Of a stretch of 64,000 nt of DNA, positions 1 through 8,259 are shown one piece after another (the first letter of the stretch is position 1; each line of letters opens with the position of its first letter). The translations under genes were made by a program, and so were the position numbers. This DNA is from Stenotrophomonas sp. BIGb0135 (GTDB taxonomy: Bacteria; Pseudomonadota; Gammaproteobacteria; Xanthomonadales; Xanthomonadaceae), in contig NZ_JANUDX010000014.1 of NCBI RefSeq assembly GCF_024810105.1, positions 32,450-96,449 of the forward strand, in the 5' to 3' direction. A model generated the notes under the pieces. That model searched no databases. It was not told where the DNA came from and saw only the letters and a list, made by a program, of their open reading frames with translations.

Positions 1-195
1 GCAAGGGCTCTCTGGCGGGATCGGGTTCCTCAACATCGGCAATGAGCTAGGGCGGCAAGTGTTGCAACCTGCTGCCAGCAAGGAAGCGGAATTCTAGGAA
101 ACCGACGACCTTGCGGGAGGCAGTGGTTGGATCCCGGCCAGCGCCTTGAGGCCTTGGGAGGAATGCCCTTGTAGGCGAAGGTGATGGCCTGAACA

Positions 196-221
196 TGTCC
201 GCTCCTGGCCGGAAGCGGACA
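196..221. repeat. 26-bp palindromic repeat, copy 1
   Basis: The core reads tgtccgctcc-tggccggaag-cggaca, a near-perfect inverted repeat. A second copy with two differences lies at 1736-1761, on the other side of the hydrolase gene at 277-1647. Similar intergenic palindromes built around GTCCGCTT..GGCC..AAGCGGAC are, from memory, common in several proteobacterial genomes and often give spurious short reading frames. The rest of 1-276 shows no convincing gene. Confidence 0.7.
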
Positions 222-276
222 CGGACGAAATGGGCGTCAGAAGGGATCAATCGGTGCGCAGTGGTCTGCCTGGCCA

Positions 277-1647
277 TCACTCTGACGCGGGTTCTGCACA
301 GCGTTCGCTCACCACGGCACCCTCAATGAAGCTTTCGACCGCCGCTACAAAGCAGCGTGGAGCCACCAATGCGAGCAGATGGGCGCCGCGGTCCACTGTG
401 TGGAACGTGACAGGCCCCGACCCGGCAAGCGTGGCAGCGTGTTCTACGGCACCGGCGTACGCGGTATTCGGGTCCAGGGTCCCCTGCATTACCAGGGTTC
501 GCGGAAGGGTGCGCGGACTCTTTCCGAACCATGCATCACGTGGGTAGCGCGGAACACTGCCATTCACCAGCAGGCCGGGAATGGGGCTGGCGAACAGCGC
601 GTGCCTGGCCTCTTCATTGACAGTGGCCAGGCTCAGCTCCGGACGAGCGTTGTTCTCCGAGGCGGCAATGAGCATCACCAGCGGCAAGGCCGGCTGATTG
701 TTTCCACCCTGTCCCAGTTGCGCCAGCGCAATGTTCCAATCGTTTGCCGTGGCAACCAGCGACCGGGCATCGCCAGCGGAAAGATCCTGCACGATCTTCG
801 GGATTCGATCGCGCAGCGCAGGGAAGCTCAGCAGCGCGGCGAAAAATCGGCGCACATCGCCGCCCGGCACCTCTCTCTGCCAAGCAGCATCCTTCGCCGC
901 CAGCAGCGTTCGATAGCGAACGAGGCTACCTTCGTCCATGCTCTCCCGGCCTACCTGGTCGACAAGCGCTGTGCGCCGGCTGAGATCGAACTTTTCAGTG
1001 GTTTCCGGCGGCACCAGTCCGTCAAGAATGAGGCCATCCACGTCAAGCTCGTTGACCTGGAGCGCGCGCAGCGCCAGTTGGGTGCCGTAAGAAACGCCAT
1101 ACAGCAACACCTGACCGCCGCGATCCCCGTCCGACATCAGGATGCCAAGGTCCTGAGCGGCCTCGGTAATAGAGAAGGCCGACGTCCGCTGCAGGTTGGC
1201 GTACATAGACCCGATGCAGGGTCCCCATTCCGTTCCTGCCAGCCCCCTGCCTTCCGGGCTTTCAGGTGACTCCTGGACGGGACAGATCCGCGAAGATCGG
1301 CCTGTACCCCGGTGGTCGGGAATCACAAGATCGAATCCGGGAAATGCACGCTGGTAAGTCTGGATCAGGGGATACAGGGATGCCCCTGACTCACCAGGGC
1401 CGCCGGAGAGCAGCCAGACTTCGCCTCGTCTGGCATGGTCGGCGCTGGCCGGTATGCGCCGCAGAAACAACGATATGTGCTCGCCTGATGGGTCAGCATG
1501 GCGCAGTGGCACATCGACAGAGGCGCACTGCGATCCGCGTAATGCGGGTGATGCGTCATCCTCGCAGGCTTGCGCCTTCGGTGCAGACGCGTTGGCACCC
1601 AAGGGTGCGACCAGAAGCAACACCGCCCACAGCACACTGCGACACAT
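277..1647 (-). CDS. Exported alpha/beta hydrolase of the tripeptidyl aminopeptidase (S33/TAP-like) type
   Basis: The 456-residue protein has an N-terminal signal peptide (hydrophobic to about residue 20). A GGPGES oxyanion-type motif lies at residues 82-87 and a nucleophile elbow GVSYGTQ has Ser at about residue 186. The C-terminal third supplies an Asp in GTLDP and a His in RGAHLLAL. This matches exported proline-iminopeptidase/tripeptidyl-aminopeptidase hydrolases that release N-terminal residues or peptides; the actual substrate is unknown. The gene stands alone, bracketed by two copies of a 26-bp palindrome (196-221, 1736-1761). Its composition looks less G+C-rich than the core genes further on, compatible with acquisition. 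Confidence 0.8.
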   Translation of the reverse strand: MCRSVLWAVLLLVAPLGANASAPKAQACEDDASPALRGSQCASVDVPLRHADPSGEHISLFLRRIPASADHARRGEVWLLSGGPGESGASLYPLIQTYQRAFPGFDLVIPDHRGTGRSSRICPVQESPESPEGRGLAGTEWGPCIGSMYANLQRTSAFSITEAAQDLGILMSDGDRGGQVLLYGVSYGTQLALRALQVNELDVDGLILDGLVPPETTEKFDLSRRTALVDQVGRESMDEGSLVRYRTLLAAKDAAWQREVPGGDVRRFFAALLSFPALRDRIPKIVQDLSAGDARSLVATANDWNIALAQLGQGGNNQPALPLVMLIAASENNARPELSLATVNEEARHALFASPIPGLLVNGSVPRYPRDAWFGKSPRTLPRTLVMQGTLDPNTAYAGAVEHAATLAGSGPVTFHTVDRGAHLLALVAPRCFVAAVESFIEGAVVSERCAEPASE

Positions 1648-1735
1648 CGGCCATCCTCGAGCGTGATTGAGCAGCTAGGATGAACTGGCTGCGGAATCGA
1701 GACGAATGCCGGAAGTAATCCTGGTCTGCCGTCTT

Positions 1736-1761
1736 TGTCTGCTTCTGGCCGGAAGCGGACA
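1736..1761. repeat. 26-bp palindromic repeat, copy 2
   Basis: The sequence tgtctgcttc-tggccggaag-cggaca differs at two positions from the copy at 196-221. It lies about 90 bp upstream of the start codon of the leftward hydrolase gene. It is palindromic and could form a hairpin in either transcript. Confidence 0.7.
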
Positions 1762-1905
1762 TGCGCCCGCTTTGCCGCACGGACCAATGGCGAATGCCGG
1801 GCGTGCCTGGCTAGCTACCCCGCTTAAGAAGCTCCCTATTGAAGATCGCTCGACGATCTACGCCTGCTGGACAACGCCAAGTCGAGGCACGGCATATATA
1901 CCCTC

Positions 1906-1921
1906 CATGCATTAGTGATAT
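1906..1921 (+). promoter_or_regulatory. Operator-like element upstream of the 1991 hydrolase
   Basis: The 16-base string CATGCATTAGTGATAT recurs with one mismatch at 3175-3190, where it is the right half of a 24-bp palindrome upstream of the next hydrolase gene. It lies 70-85 bp upstream of the 1991 start codon, in a locally A+T-rich stretch (atatata at 1894-1900). A shared transcription-factor site is inferred; the factor is unknown. Confidence 0.5.
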
Positions 1922-1990
1922 GCACTTACGCTCTTCTTCCGGCATGGTCCCGAGGGTAGATTTCCCTGACAATCTGTCACGGAGTGACCC

Positions 1991-3085
1991 ATGCACACTC
2001 GCACCCGCCGCCGCACTCTGGTGCCTTGCGTCCCCTCCACGCTGATCTGGATAGCGGTTTCCCTTTGCACCGCGACTGCCATGGCAAACGAGCCACTGCA
2101 GATCGATGCGCAAGGAAGCTTTCTCGCGGGTGGCATGGAAAAGACGGAACCTGGCACGTTCGATCCGTTGAAGCCCTCTGATCCGAATGGCCAGAGCTAC
2201 CACGGTGATCACGTCTATGCCTTCTACCAGAAGCCGGTCAACGCGCGTCCGCTGCCGATCGTGATGTGGCATGGTGCGGGCCAGTCATCCAGGAGTTGGG
2301 AAACGACTGCCGATGGACGCGAGGGCTTCCAGAACCTGTTCCTGCGTCGTCGCTTCACTACCTATTTGATCGATCAGCCAAGGCGGGGCAAAGCTGGCCG
2401 AAGCATGGTCGAGTCCACGATGAAGCCGGTGGCAGACGACCAGATGTGGTTCAACCAGTTCCGAATCGGACTCTGGCCGAAATACTTCAACGGTAGCCAG
2501 TTCCCGAAAGGGGACGCCTCGCTTGATCAGTTTTTCCGTTCGGTCACGCCGAACACTGGGCCGTTCGACCTCGATGTAGTCTCTGACGGGGTAGCTGCCG
2601 TGCTCCAGAAGACAGGGCCTGCAATCCTGTTTACCCACTCGCAGGCCGGAGGCCCCGGCTGGATGACGGCGATAAAGAGCCCGAACGTTCGCGCAATCGT
2701 CGCGTTCGAGCCTGGCAGCAGCTTCGTATTTGCAAAGGACGATGCGCCGGCGCCGATTCCCAGTGCATTCGATACCGTCGCACCTGCCGTGGTGTCGTCT
2801 GAAAATTTCAAGGCGCTGACGCGGATTCCCATTCTGGTGCTGTATGGCGACAACATTCCTGAAAAGCCCGTTGACCTGCCCGCGCAGGACAGTTGGCGGG
2901 CACGGTTGGAAATGGCGCGCGCCTGGCGCGATGCGGTCAATCGGCAGGGCGGAGACGTCACCCTGATCCATTTGCCGGACATCGGCATCCGTGGCAACAG
3001 CCACTTCTTGTTCTCGGACCTCAACAACGTCCAGATCGCCGATCTGGTGAGTGAGTTCCTGGCGAAAAAGAATCTGGATCAGTGA
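1991..3085 (+). CDS. Exported alpha/beta hydrolase
   Basis: The 364-residue protein begins with an arginine-rich n-region and a hydrophobic segment ending in a likely AMA cleavage site near residue 33, so it is probably exported. The strand-turn motif VMWHGAG (oxyanion region) and the nucleophile elbow THSQAGG, with Ser at about residue 217, identify the alpha/beta-hydrolase fold. A late His within GNSHFLF is the probable catalytic base. Substrate is unknown. A GGAG ribosome-binding site precedes the ATG. The gene has its own upstream region with an element shared with the 3306 operon, so the two may be co-regulated. Confidence 0.75.
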   Translation: MHTRTRRRTLVPCVPSTLIWIAVSLCTATAMANEPLQIDAQGSFLAGGMEKTEPGTFDPLKPSDPNGQSYHGDHVYAFYQKPVNARPLPIVMWHGAGQSSRSWETTADGREGFQNLFLRRRFTTYLIDQPRRGKAGRSMVESTMKPVADDQMWFNQFRIGLWPKYFNGSQFPKGDASLDQFFRSVTPNTGPFDLDVVSDGVAAVLQKTGPAILFTHSQAGGPGWMTAIKSPNVRAIVAFEPGSSFVFAKDDAPAPIPSAFDTVAPAVVSSENFKALTRIPILVLYGDNIPEKPVDLPAQDSWRARLEMARAWRDAVNRQGGDVTLIHLPDIGIRGNSHFLFSDLNNVQIADLVSEFLAKKNLDQ

Positions 3086-3166
3086 TCCGGACTATCTGGT
3101 GCAGTGATCGCACCATGAAGGGCGTGCGGCGCGATGGGTGCCGCGTCGCTCGCCCATCCATAATTC

Positions 3167-3190
3167 ATATCATTCATGCATGAGTGATAT
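3167..3190. promoter_or_regulatory. 24-bp near-perfect palindrome, probable operator
   Basis: The left half is ATATCATTCATG and the right half CATGAGTGATAT; 11 of 12 positions pair. It lies about 115 bp upstream of the ATG at 3306. Its right half recurs at 1906-1921. A symmetrical site of this size suggests a dimeric repressor or activator, possibly a LysR-type protein such as the one encoded at 6685-7578, but nothing in the sequence proves the partner. Confidence 0.6.
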
Positions 3191-3305
3191 CCGGCTGATG
3201 CTCTAACTCTATGAGTGCACGGCGGTTAGTTTTACTCCTGATCCCGCCAGCCCGGGCGCGCCATAGGGCACCGGCAGGGGTTACCTCCAGACTGGGAGCA
3301 GTTGA

Positions 3306-4364
3306 ATGAAGCACATCGTGCACGCCACGCTGTTGGCGATGTCCCTTGGCTTGTCGGCAGGCGACGCGTCCGCAGCCGACTACAAGCTCAACCCCTTCAA
3401 ATTGGCCTACGAAGGTGCGGTCACGCGGAATGTTCCCAGCGAGGTCAATGTCCACTCGGTGACCTATTCGCTGAATGGAATCGAGATCGCGGCAAACTTC
3501 TACACGCCGGCCAACTTTGACGCCGCGCGGAAATACCCGACCATCGTGGTGGCCCATCCCAACGGTGGGGTGAAAGAGCAGGTGGCCGGCCTGTACGCGC
3601 AGCGCTTGGCCGAGCATGGCTATATCGCCATTACTGCTGACGCGGCATATCAAGGTGCCAGCGGTGGCCAGCCGCGCAGCGTGGACACTCCTTCCCACCG
3701 CATCGAAGACATCCACGGCATGGCCGACTTCATCAGTCGATTCCCGTGGGTCGACACCACGCGCCTGGGCTTGCTGGGCATCTGTGGCGGCGGCGGCTAT
3801 TCGCTGGCGGCCGCGCAGACCGACAAGCGGTTCGTGGCCGTAGCCACGATCAGCATGTTCAACTCTGGCCGCGTACGCCGCAACGGCTACGGCGACTCGC
3901 AGCTCGACACGATCCAGCAGCGCCTGCAGCAGGCCTCGAAAGCGCGAGCACAGCAAGCTGCCGGCGGCGAAGTGCTGTACTCCGGCGACGCCAACCTCAC
4001 CGACGAGCAGATCGCCGAACTTCCGTTCGATCTGTATCGCCAGGGCTATGAGTACTACTGGAAGACGCATGCCCACCCCAACTCCACCTTCCGCTACACC
4101 ACCAGCAGCCTGCTTGAGCTGATGCGTTGGGACGCCACCGACCAGATAGCGCTCATCAACCAGCCGCTGCTGATGATTGCCGGCAGCAAGGCTGACAGCC
4201 TTTACATGACCCGGGACGCCTTCGCCAAAGCGACCGGCACCACCGACAAACAGCTGGTGCTGCTGGACGGCGCGACGCATATCGAGACTTACTGGGTGCC
4301 GAAATACGTGGATGCCGCCATCGCCTCGCTGGCCACGTTCTACGGCCGGACGCTTGCGCCATGA
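3306..4364 (+). CDS. Exported dienelactone-hydrolase-like alpha/beta hydrolase
   Basis: The 352-residue protein starts with a signal peptide ending near ASA (residues 22-24). The elbow is GICGGGGY with Cys at about residue 160, the G-x-C-x-G-G arrangement of dienelactone hydrolases, so a Cys nucleophile is likely. A late DGATHIETY supplies the His. Related proteins are annotated as alpha/beta hydrolases of unknown substrate. The start is supported by GGGAG a few bases upstream. It overlaps the following gene by four bases (ATGA at 4361-4364), so the two are translationally coupled and form an operon with the aldo/keto reductase downstream. Confidence 0.8.
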   Translation: MKHIVHATLLAMSLGLSAGDASAADYKLNPFKLAYEGAVTRNVPSEVNVHSVTYSLNGIEIAANFYTPANFDAARKYPTIVVAHPNGGVKEQVAGLYAQRLAEHGYIAITADAAYQGASGGQPRSVDTPSHRIEDIHGMADFISRFPWVDTTRLGLLGICGGGGYSLAAAQTDKRFVAVATISMFNSGRVRRNGYGDSQLDTIQQRLQQASKARAQQAAGGEVLYSGDANLTDEQIAELPFDLYRQGYEYYWKTHAHPNSTFRYTTSSLLELMRWDATDQIALINQPLLMIAGSKADSLYMTRDAFAKATGTTDKQLVLLDGATHIETYWVPKYVDAAIASLATFYGRTLAP

Positions 4365-5515
4365 GCACGCCTCGCGCATCAACCGCGCAGACCGCGCTGC
4401 TCGGCGCGGCACTGAGCGTGGCGGCACCGTTCGCTGGCGCGGTCGAACCACCCACGCAGCAGATCACCCGAGCGGGAACGCAGTCGTCTGTTGCCGGTCC
4501 GGCAGCGACCTTCGTCGGCAAGGTGCGGGTAGATCCGCTGTTCCCGGCGGACGAGGAGGTGCAAGCGTCCTCCGCATACGTCAGCTTTGCGCCGGGCGCG
4601 CGCTCGGCCTGGCACACTCACCCCTCCGGTCAGCGACTGGTGGTTACCTCCGGCGTTGGGCTGACCCAGGAATGGGGCAGGCCGGCGCGGCAGATACATG
4701 CCGGGGACGTGGTGGTGTGTCCTGCGGGAGTCAAGCATTGGCACGGCGCCGCGCCGCATAGCGCGATGACTCACCTCGCAGTAACCGGTGTGGAAGATGG
4801 CAAATCGGTTGCCTGGCTTGAGCAGGTCAGCGATGACGAGTATCGCGAGGCGTCAGCGGGCATTGACGCCCCCGTTGCCGGTCCGCTGTCGCCGAGGCAG
4901 CAGGCGATCCCGCTGCTTGCAGCCGCCGCAGCCAGCAGCGATATGCCGCAGCTCAATGCCGCGTTGCGCCGGGGACTGGACGCTGGCCTGACGCTGAGTG
5001 AGACGAAGGAAGTGCTCGTGCAGCTGTATGCCTATGCGGGGTTCCCGAAGAGCCTCAACGCCCTGGGCGAGCTGATGAACGTAGTGCGCGAACGTGAGGC
5101 GCAGGGCATCGCGACCGCGCCTGGGCGCCCGCCCACCGGGAAGGTCCCCGTGGGCGATGCGCTTCGCGCGGTAGGCACCGCCAACCAGACCCGGATCTCC
5201 GGTGCCCCGGTGACCGGGCCGGTCATGGACTTCGCCCCCATCATCAACCAGTACCTGCAGACGCACCTGTTCGGCGACATCTTCGAGCGCGACAACCTGG
5301 ACTGGCAGAGCCGCGAACTGGCAACGGTGGGCGCGCTGGCAGTGATGCCGGGCGTGGAGGCGCAGTTGCGCTCGCACATGGCGGCCAGCCAGCGCGTCGG
5401 CCTCAGCCGCGCACAGTTGCAGCACCTGGCCCAACTGCTGGCTCACAGCGGCTACGCCGCCGCATCCGCGCGCGCGGTGCAGGCACTGGAACAGACCCCG
5501 GCACCGGGGCCCTGA
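4361..5515 (+). CDS. Cupin / carboxymuconolactone decarboxylase fusion protein, exported
   Basis: The 384-residue protein has a short signal peptide, then a cupin barrel (about residues 60-135) with the WHTHPSGQ metal-binding motif and a second His in AGVKHWHG. Residues 180-270 and 290-370 look like carboxymuconolactone decarboxylase/AhpD-type helical domains (LYAYAGFPKSLNAL; RELATVGALAVM). No CxxC peroxidase motif is seen, so a redox role like AhpD is unlikely. Fused cupin-CMD proteins often neighbour aldo/keto reductases and LysR regulators, as here; the reaction is not established. It overlaps the upstream hydrolase and is 23 bp before the reductase start. Confidence 0.8.
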   Translation: MSTPRASTAQTALLGAALSVAAPFAGAVEPPTQQITRAGTQSSVAGPAATFVGKVRVDPLFPADEEVQASSAYVSFAPGARSAWHTHPSGQRLVVTSGVGLTQEWGRPARQIHAGDVVVCPAGVKHWHGAAPHSAMTHLAVTGVEDGKSVAWLEQVSDDEYREASAGIDAPVAGPLSPRQQAIPLLAAAAASSDMPQLNAALRRGLDAGLTLSETKEVLVQLYAYAGFPKSLNALGELMNVVREREAQGIATAPGRPPTGKVPVGDALRAVGTANQTRISGAPVTGPVMDFAPIINQYLQTHLFGDIFERDNLDWQSRELATVGALAVMPGVEAQLRSHMAASQRVGLSRAQLQHLAQLLAHSGYAAASARAVQALEQTPAPGP

Positions 5516-5538
5516 CAGCGCCCCACATGGAGACCCCA

Positions 5539-6681
5539 ATGAATACCCTGCCCACCAACGCCCAACGCCGCTCCCTGCTGAAGGGCGCCGCTACGCTGGC
5601 GGCGCTGCCGCTGGCCGGCACGCTGGCCACGTCCACGACAAAGGCCTCCCCGGCAGCTGCAGCACCGAGGATGGACGGCCGCCGCATGCTCGGGAAGCTG
5701 CAGGTGTCCAGCATCGGGTTGGGCGTGCAGAACATGAGCCGCACCTACCAGACGACCCTTCCCTCGCGCACCGAGATGCACCGCATCATCCGTGCCGCGT
5801 TCGATCACGGGATGAACTTCTATGACGCGGCCGAGGCGTATGGCCCGCACGAAGTGGAACGGATCCTGGGGGAAGGGGTGGCCTCGTTCCGCAACGAAGT
5901 GGTGATTGCCACCAAGTTCGGCTGGAACATCGACCTGGAAACCGGCGCGCGTGGCCCGGGCCTGATCAGCAGGCCTGCGCACGTCAAGCTGGCGGTGGAG
6001 GGCATGCTCAAGCGACTGCGGACCGACCGCATCGACCTGCTGTACCAGCACCGCGTGGACCCGCAGGTGCCGATCGAAGACGTGGCCGGTGCGATCCAGG
6101 ACCTGATGACCGAGGGCAAGGTGCTGCATTGGGGCCTGTGCGAGATGGGCCTGAAAACGCTTCGTCGCGCGCACGCTGCGCTGCCGGTGACGGCTGTGCA
6201 GAGCGAGTACTCGATGCTCTGGCGTGGGCCGGAACAGGAAGTGCTTGCTACGTGTGCTGAGCTGGGGATCGGATTCGTGCCATGGAGCCCGCTGGGCGTA
6301 GGCTTCCTGACGGGGGCGATCGACGCCGGAACACGGTTTGCCGAGGGCGATATTCGCGGCATCGAAACGCGCTTCGCCCCGGCGAACATCGAACACAACC
6401 TTGTATTGGTGAACCTGCTCAGGGACTGGGCCGCGCGAAAACAGGCCACGCCTGCGCGGATCGCACTGGCCTGGCTGATGGCGCAGCGACCCTGGATCGT
6501 GCCGATTCCTGGCACCACGCAGATGGCCCATCTGCTGGACAACCTGGGCGCAGCCGAGGTGGTCTTCAGCGCCGCCGAGCTGCGCGAGCTCAACGCTGCA
6601 GTCGCTGCGGTGGCAGTGCAGGGCGAGCGCCTTCCGCCGACGGTGCAGGCCTACAGTGGCGTGGAGGCGCCCCTGCGTTAG
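5539..6681 (+). CDS. Tat-exported aldo/keto reductase
   Basis: The leader carries a twin-arginine motif (QRRSLLKGAA) followed by a hydrophobic stretch and an Ala-rich cleavage region, so the enzyme is predicted to be exported folded. The mature part is an aldo/keto reductase: the catalytic tetrad appears as Asp and Tyr in YDAAEAYG, Lys in IATKFG and His in LLYQHRVD. It would reduce aldehydes or ketones with NADPH, which is not normally available in the periplasm. The ATG at 5539 is preferred over 5527 because GGAG lies six bases before it. It is about 50 percent similar by eye to the cytoplasmic paralogue at 8260. Confidence 0.85.
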   Translation: MNTLPTNAQRRSLLKGAATLAALPLAGTLATSTTKASPAAAAPRMDGRRMLGKLQVSSIGLGVQNMSRTYQTTLPSRTEMHRIIRAAFDHGMNFYDAAEAYGPHEVERILGEGVASFRNEVVIATKFGWNIDLETGARGPGLISRPAHVKLAVEGMLKRLRTDRIDLLYQHRVDPQVPIEDVAGAIQDLMTEGKVLHWGLCEMGLKTLRRAHAALPVTAVQSEYSMLWRGPEQEVLATCAELGIGFVPWSPLGVGFLTGAIDAGTRFAEGDIRGIETRFAPANIEHNLVLVNLLRDWAARKQATPARIALAWLMAQRPWIVPIPGTTQMAHLLDNLGAAEVVFSAAELRELNAAVAAVAVQGERLPPTVQAYSGVEAPLR

Positions 6682-6684
6682 CGC

Positions 6685-7578
6685 TCAATCCCGATAGCGC
6701 AGCGCATCACGCAGCAGGGTAAACGCCGGCGATGACTGCCTGCGACTGGGGTAGTACAGGTGGTAGCCAGGGAAGGAGGGGCACCAGTCCTGCAGCACGT
6801 GAACCAGGGTGCCTGCCTGCACGTGGGAGCGCACCAGATCCTCGGGCATGTAGGCCAGTCCCAGCCCCTCCAGCGCGGCACCCAGGCGCAGGGCGATGTT
6901 GTTGAACACCAGTTGGCCTTCCACCCGTACTTTCAGTTCCTGTCCCTTCTTCTCGAACTCCCACGCGAAGATGCCCCCATGGGTTGGCAGGCGGATGGTG
7001 ATGCAGTTGTGCCGGGTGAGGTCGTGCGGCGATTTCGGCTTCGGATGGCGCTGGAAATAGGCAGGCGATCCGACCACGGCCATGCGCAGGTCAGGCCCGA
7101 CGCGCACGGCAATCATGTCCTTGGCCACCTGTTCGCCCATGCGGATGCCTGCGTCGAAGCCCTCGGCGACGATGTCGGTCAACCCGTAGTCGACGATCAC
7201 CTCGATGTTCAGGTCGGGGTTGGCCGGCAGCAGCCTGCCCAGTACCGGCTGCATCACGGTGAGCGCGGCATGTTCACCTGCCGTGATGCGGAGGCGGCCG
7301 GCGGGCTTGTCGCGGAACGCGTTGAGCTGGGCCAGCTCGGTATCGATCTCCTCGAAGCGCGGTGCGATCACCCGCAACAGTTGCTCGCCCGCTTCGGTGG
7401 GGGACACGCTGCGGGTGGTGCGCGCGAGCAGGCGCACGCCGAGACGCTCCTCCAGCTGGCGCATGGATCGGCTCAGCGCTGGCTGGGACATGCCAAGCTG
7501 CGCGGCGGCACGGGTAAAACTGCGCTCACGCGCCACCAGCACGAACATGGCCAACTGGTCGTAGTTCTCCGCGCCCAT
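6685..7578 (-). CDS. LysR-family transcriptional regulator
   Basis: The 297-residue protein has the usual N-terminal winged helix-turn-helix (FTRAAAQLGMSQPALSRSMR, residues 21-40) followed by a periplasmic-binding-protein-like effector domain. Length and layout are normal for the family. It is transcribed divergently from the flavodoxin gene at 7653 and converges with the 3306-6681 operon, leaving only three bases between stops. It probably controls the flavodoxin and one or both reductase groups; the palindrome at 7594-7612 is a candidate binding site. Confidence 0.9.
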   Translation of the reverse strand: MGAENYDQLAMFVLVARERSFTRAAAQLGMSQPALSRSMRQLEERLGVRLLARTTRSVSPTEAGEQLLRVIAPRFEEIDTELAQLNAFRDKPAGRLRITAGEHAALTVMQPVLGRLLPANPDLNIEVIVDYGLTDIVAEGFDAGIRMGEQVAKDMIAVRVGPDLRMAVVGSPAYFQRHPKPKSPHDLTRHNCITIRLPTHGGIFAWEFEKKGQELKVRVEGQLVFNNIALRLGAALEGLGLAYMPEDLVRSHVQAGTLVHVLQDWCPSFPGYHLYYPSRRQSSPAFTLLRDALRYRD

Positions 7579-7593
7579 TGATGCAATCCGGAT

Positions 7594-7612
7594 ATAAGCG
7601 ATATTCGATTAT
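7594..7612. promoter_or_regulatory. Imperfect palindrome between lysR and flavodoxin genes, likely LysR operator
   Basis: ATAAGCGATATTCGATTAT has dyad symmetry (ATAA-nCGA....TCGn-TTAT), with fourteen of nineteen positions symmetric. It sits 15 bp upstream of the leftward lysR start and 40 bp upstream of the rightward flavodoxin start, the classic place for a LysR site that controls both. Assignment is by position and symmetry only. Confidence 0.5.
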
Positions 7613-7652
7613 GCCTCTGCAAGCATGCGCGCGGGGGGCGTAGATTGGGGCC

Positions 7653-8249
7653 ATGACCACGCCATCCCCCCATCCTGGTCGCCGGGCGGTCGTTGCCGCG
7701 TTGGCATCGCTGCCGCTGGGCTGTACCGCTGCGGTGCCCGAAAAGCAGCCCGTTGCCCGCCCTTCAACCGCGCGGACGCTGGTGGCCTACTTCTCGCGCT
7801 CGGGAAATACCCGGGTGATCGCCGGGTTGATCCATCGCAGCGTGCAGAGCGATCTGTTCGAAATCCAGCCTGCAACGGACTACCCGGCGGACTACCTGGA
7901 AACGGTGGCGCAGGCGAGGCAGGAGCGCGACGACAGCCGCGAGCCGGCGTTGCGCGCGACGATTGCGGACCTCGCACGCTACGACACGGTGTACCTCGGC
8001 TTCCCGATCTGGGGCGAGACCGCTCCACCGGTCATCCGTTCGTTGCTGTCACGGCACGACATGGGTGGCAAGACGCTGGTGCCTTTCATTACACATGGCG
8101 GGTACGGCGTGGGCAGCAGCCTGCGCGTGCTGGCGCGCCATGCGCCCAAGGCACGCATCCGGGAGGCCTTCGTGATGCAGGCCGACCAGGAGCGAAAGAC
8201 GATGGAAAGCGTCAACGCCTGGCTTTCCGCTTCCCCTACTGCTCGATGA
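7653..8249 (+). CDS. Flavodoxin-like lipoprotein
   Basis: The 198-residue protein begins with GRRAVVAALASLPLGC, an arginine pair plus a lipobox ending in Cys at about residue 24, so it is probably a lipoprotein, possibly Tat-exported. The remainder is a flavodoxin fold of the NAD(P)H-dependent oxidoreductase kind: the FMN phosphate loop is YFSRSGNTRVIA and the later loops GFPIWGE and THGGYGVG are typical. It is eleven bases before the aldo/keto reductase at 8260 and likely co-transcribed. Electron donor and acceptor are unknown. Confidence 0.8.
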   Translation: MTTPSPHPGRRAVVAALASLPLGCTAAVPEKQPVARPSTARTLVAYFSRSGNTRVIAGLIHRSVQSDLFEIQPATDYPADYLETVAQARQERDDSREPALRATIADLARYDTVYLGFPIWGETAPPVIRSLLSRHDMGGKTLVPFITHGGYGVGSSLRVLARHAPKARIREAFVMQADQERKTMESVNAWLSASPTAR

Positions 8250-8259
8250 GGAACCCGCG

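Noticed and set aside
47..280. 77-codon frame on the minus strand
   Set aside because: It reads through the palindromic repeat at 196-221 and has no ribosome-binding site or protein-like composition.
379..1269. Long open frame antisense to the S33 hydrolase
   Set aside because: It is a by-product of G+C-rich coding on the other strand; the hydrolase motifs are unambiguous.
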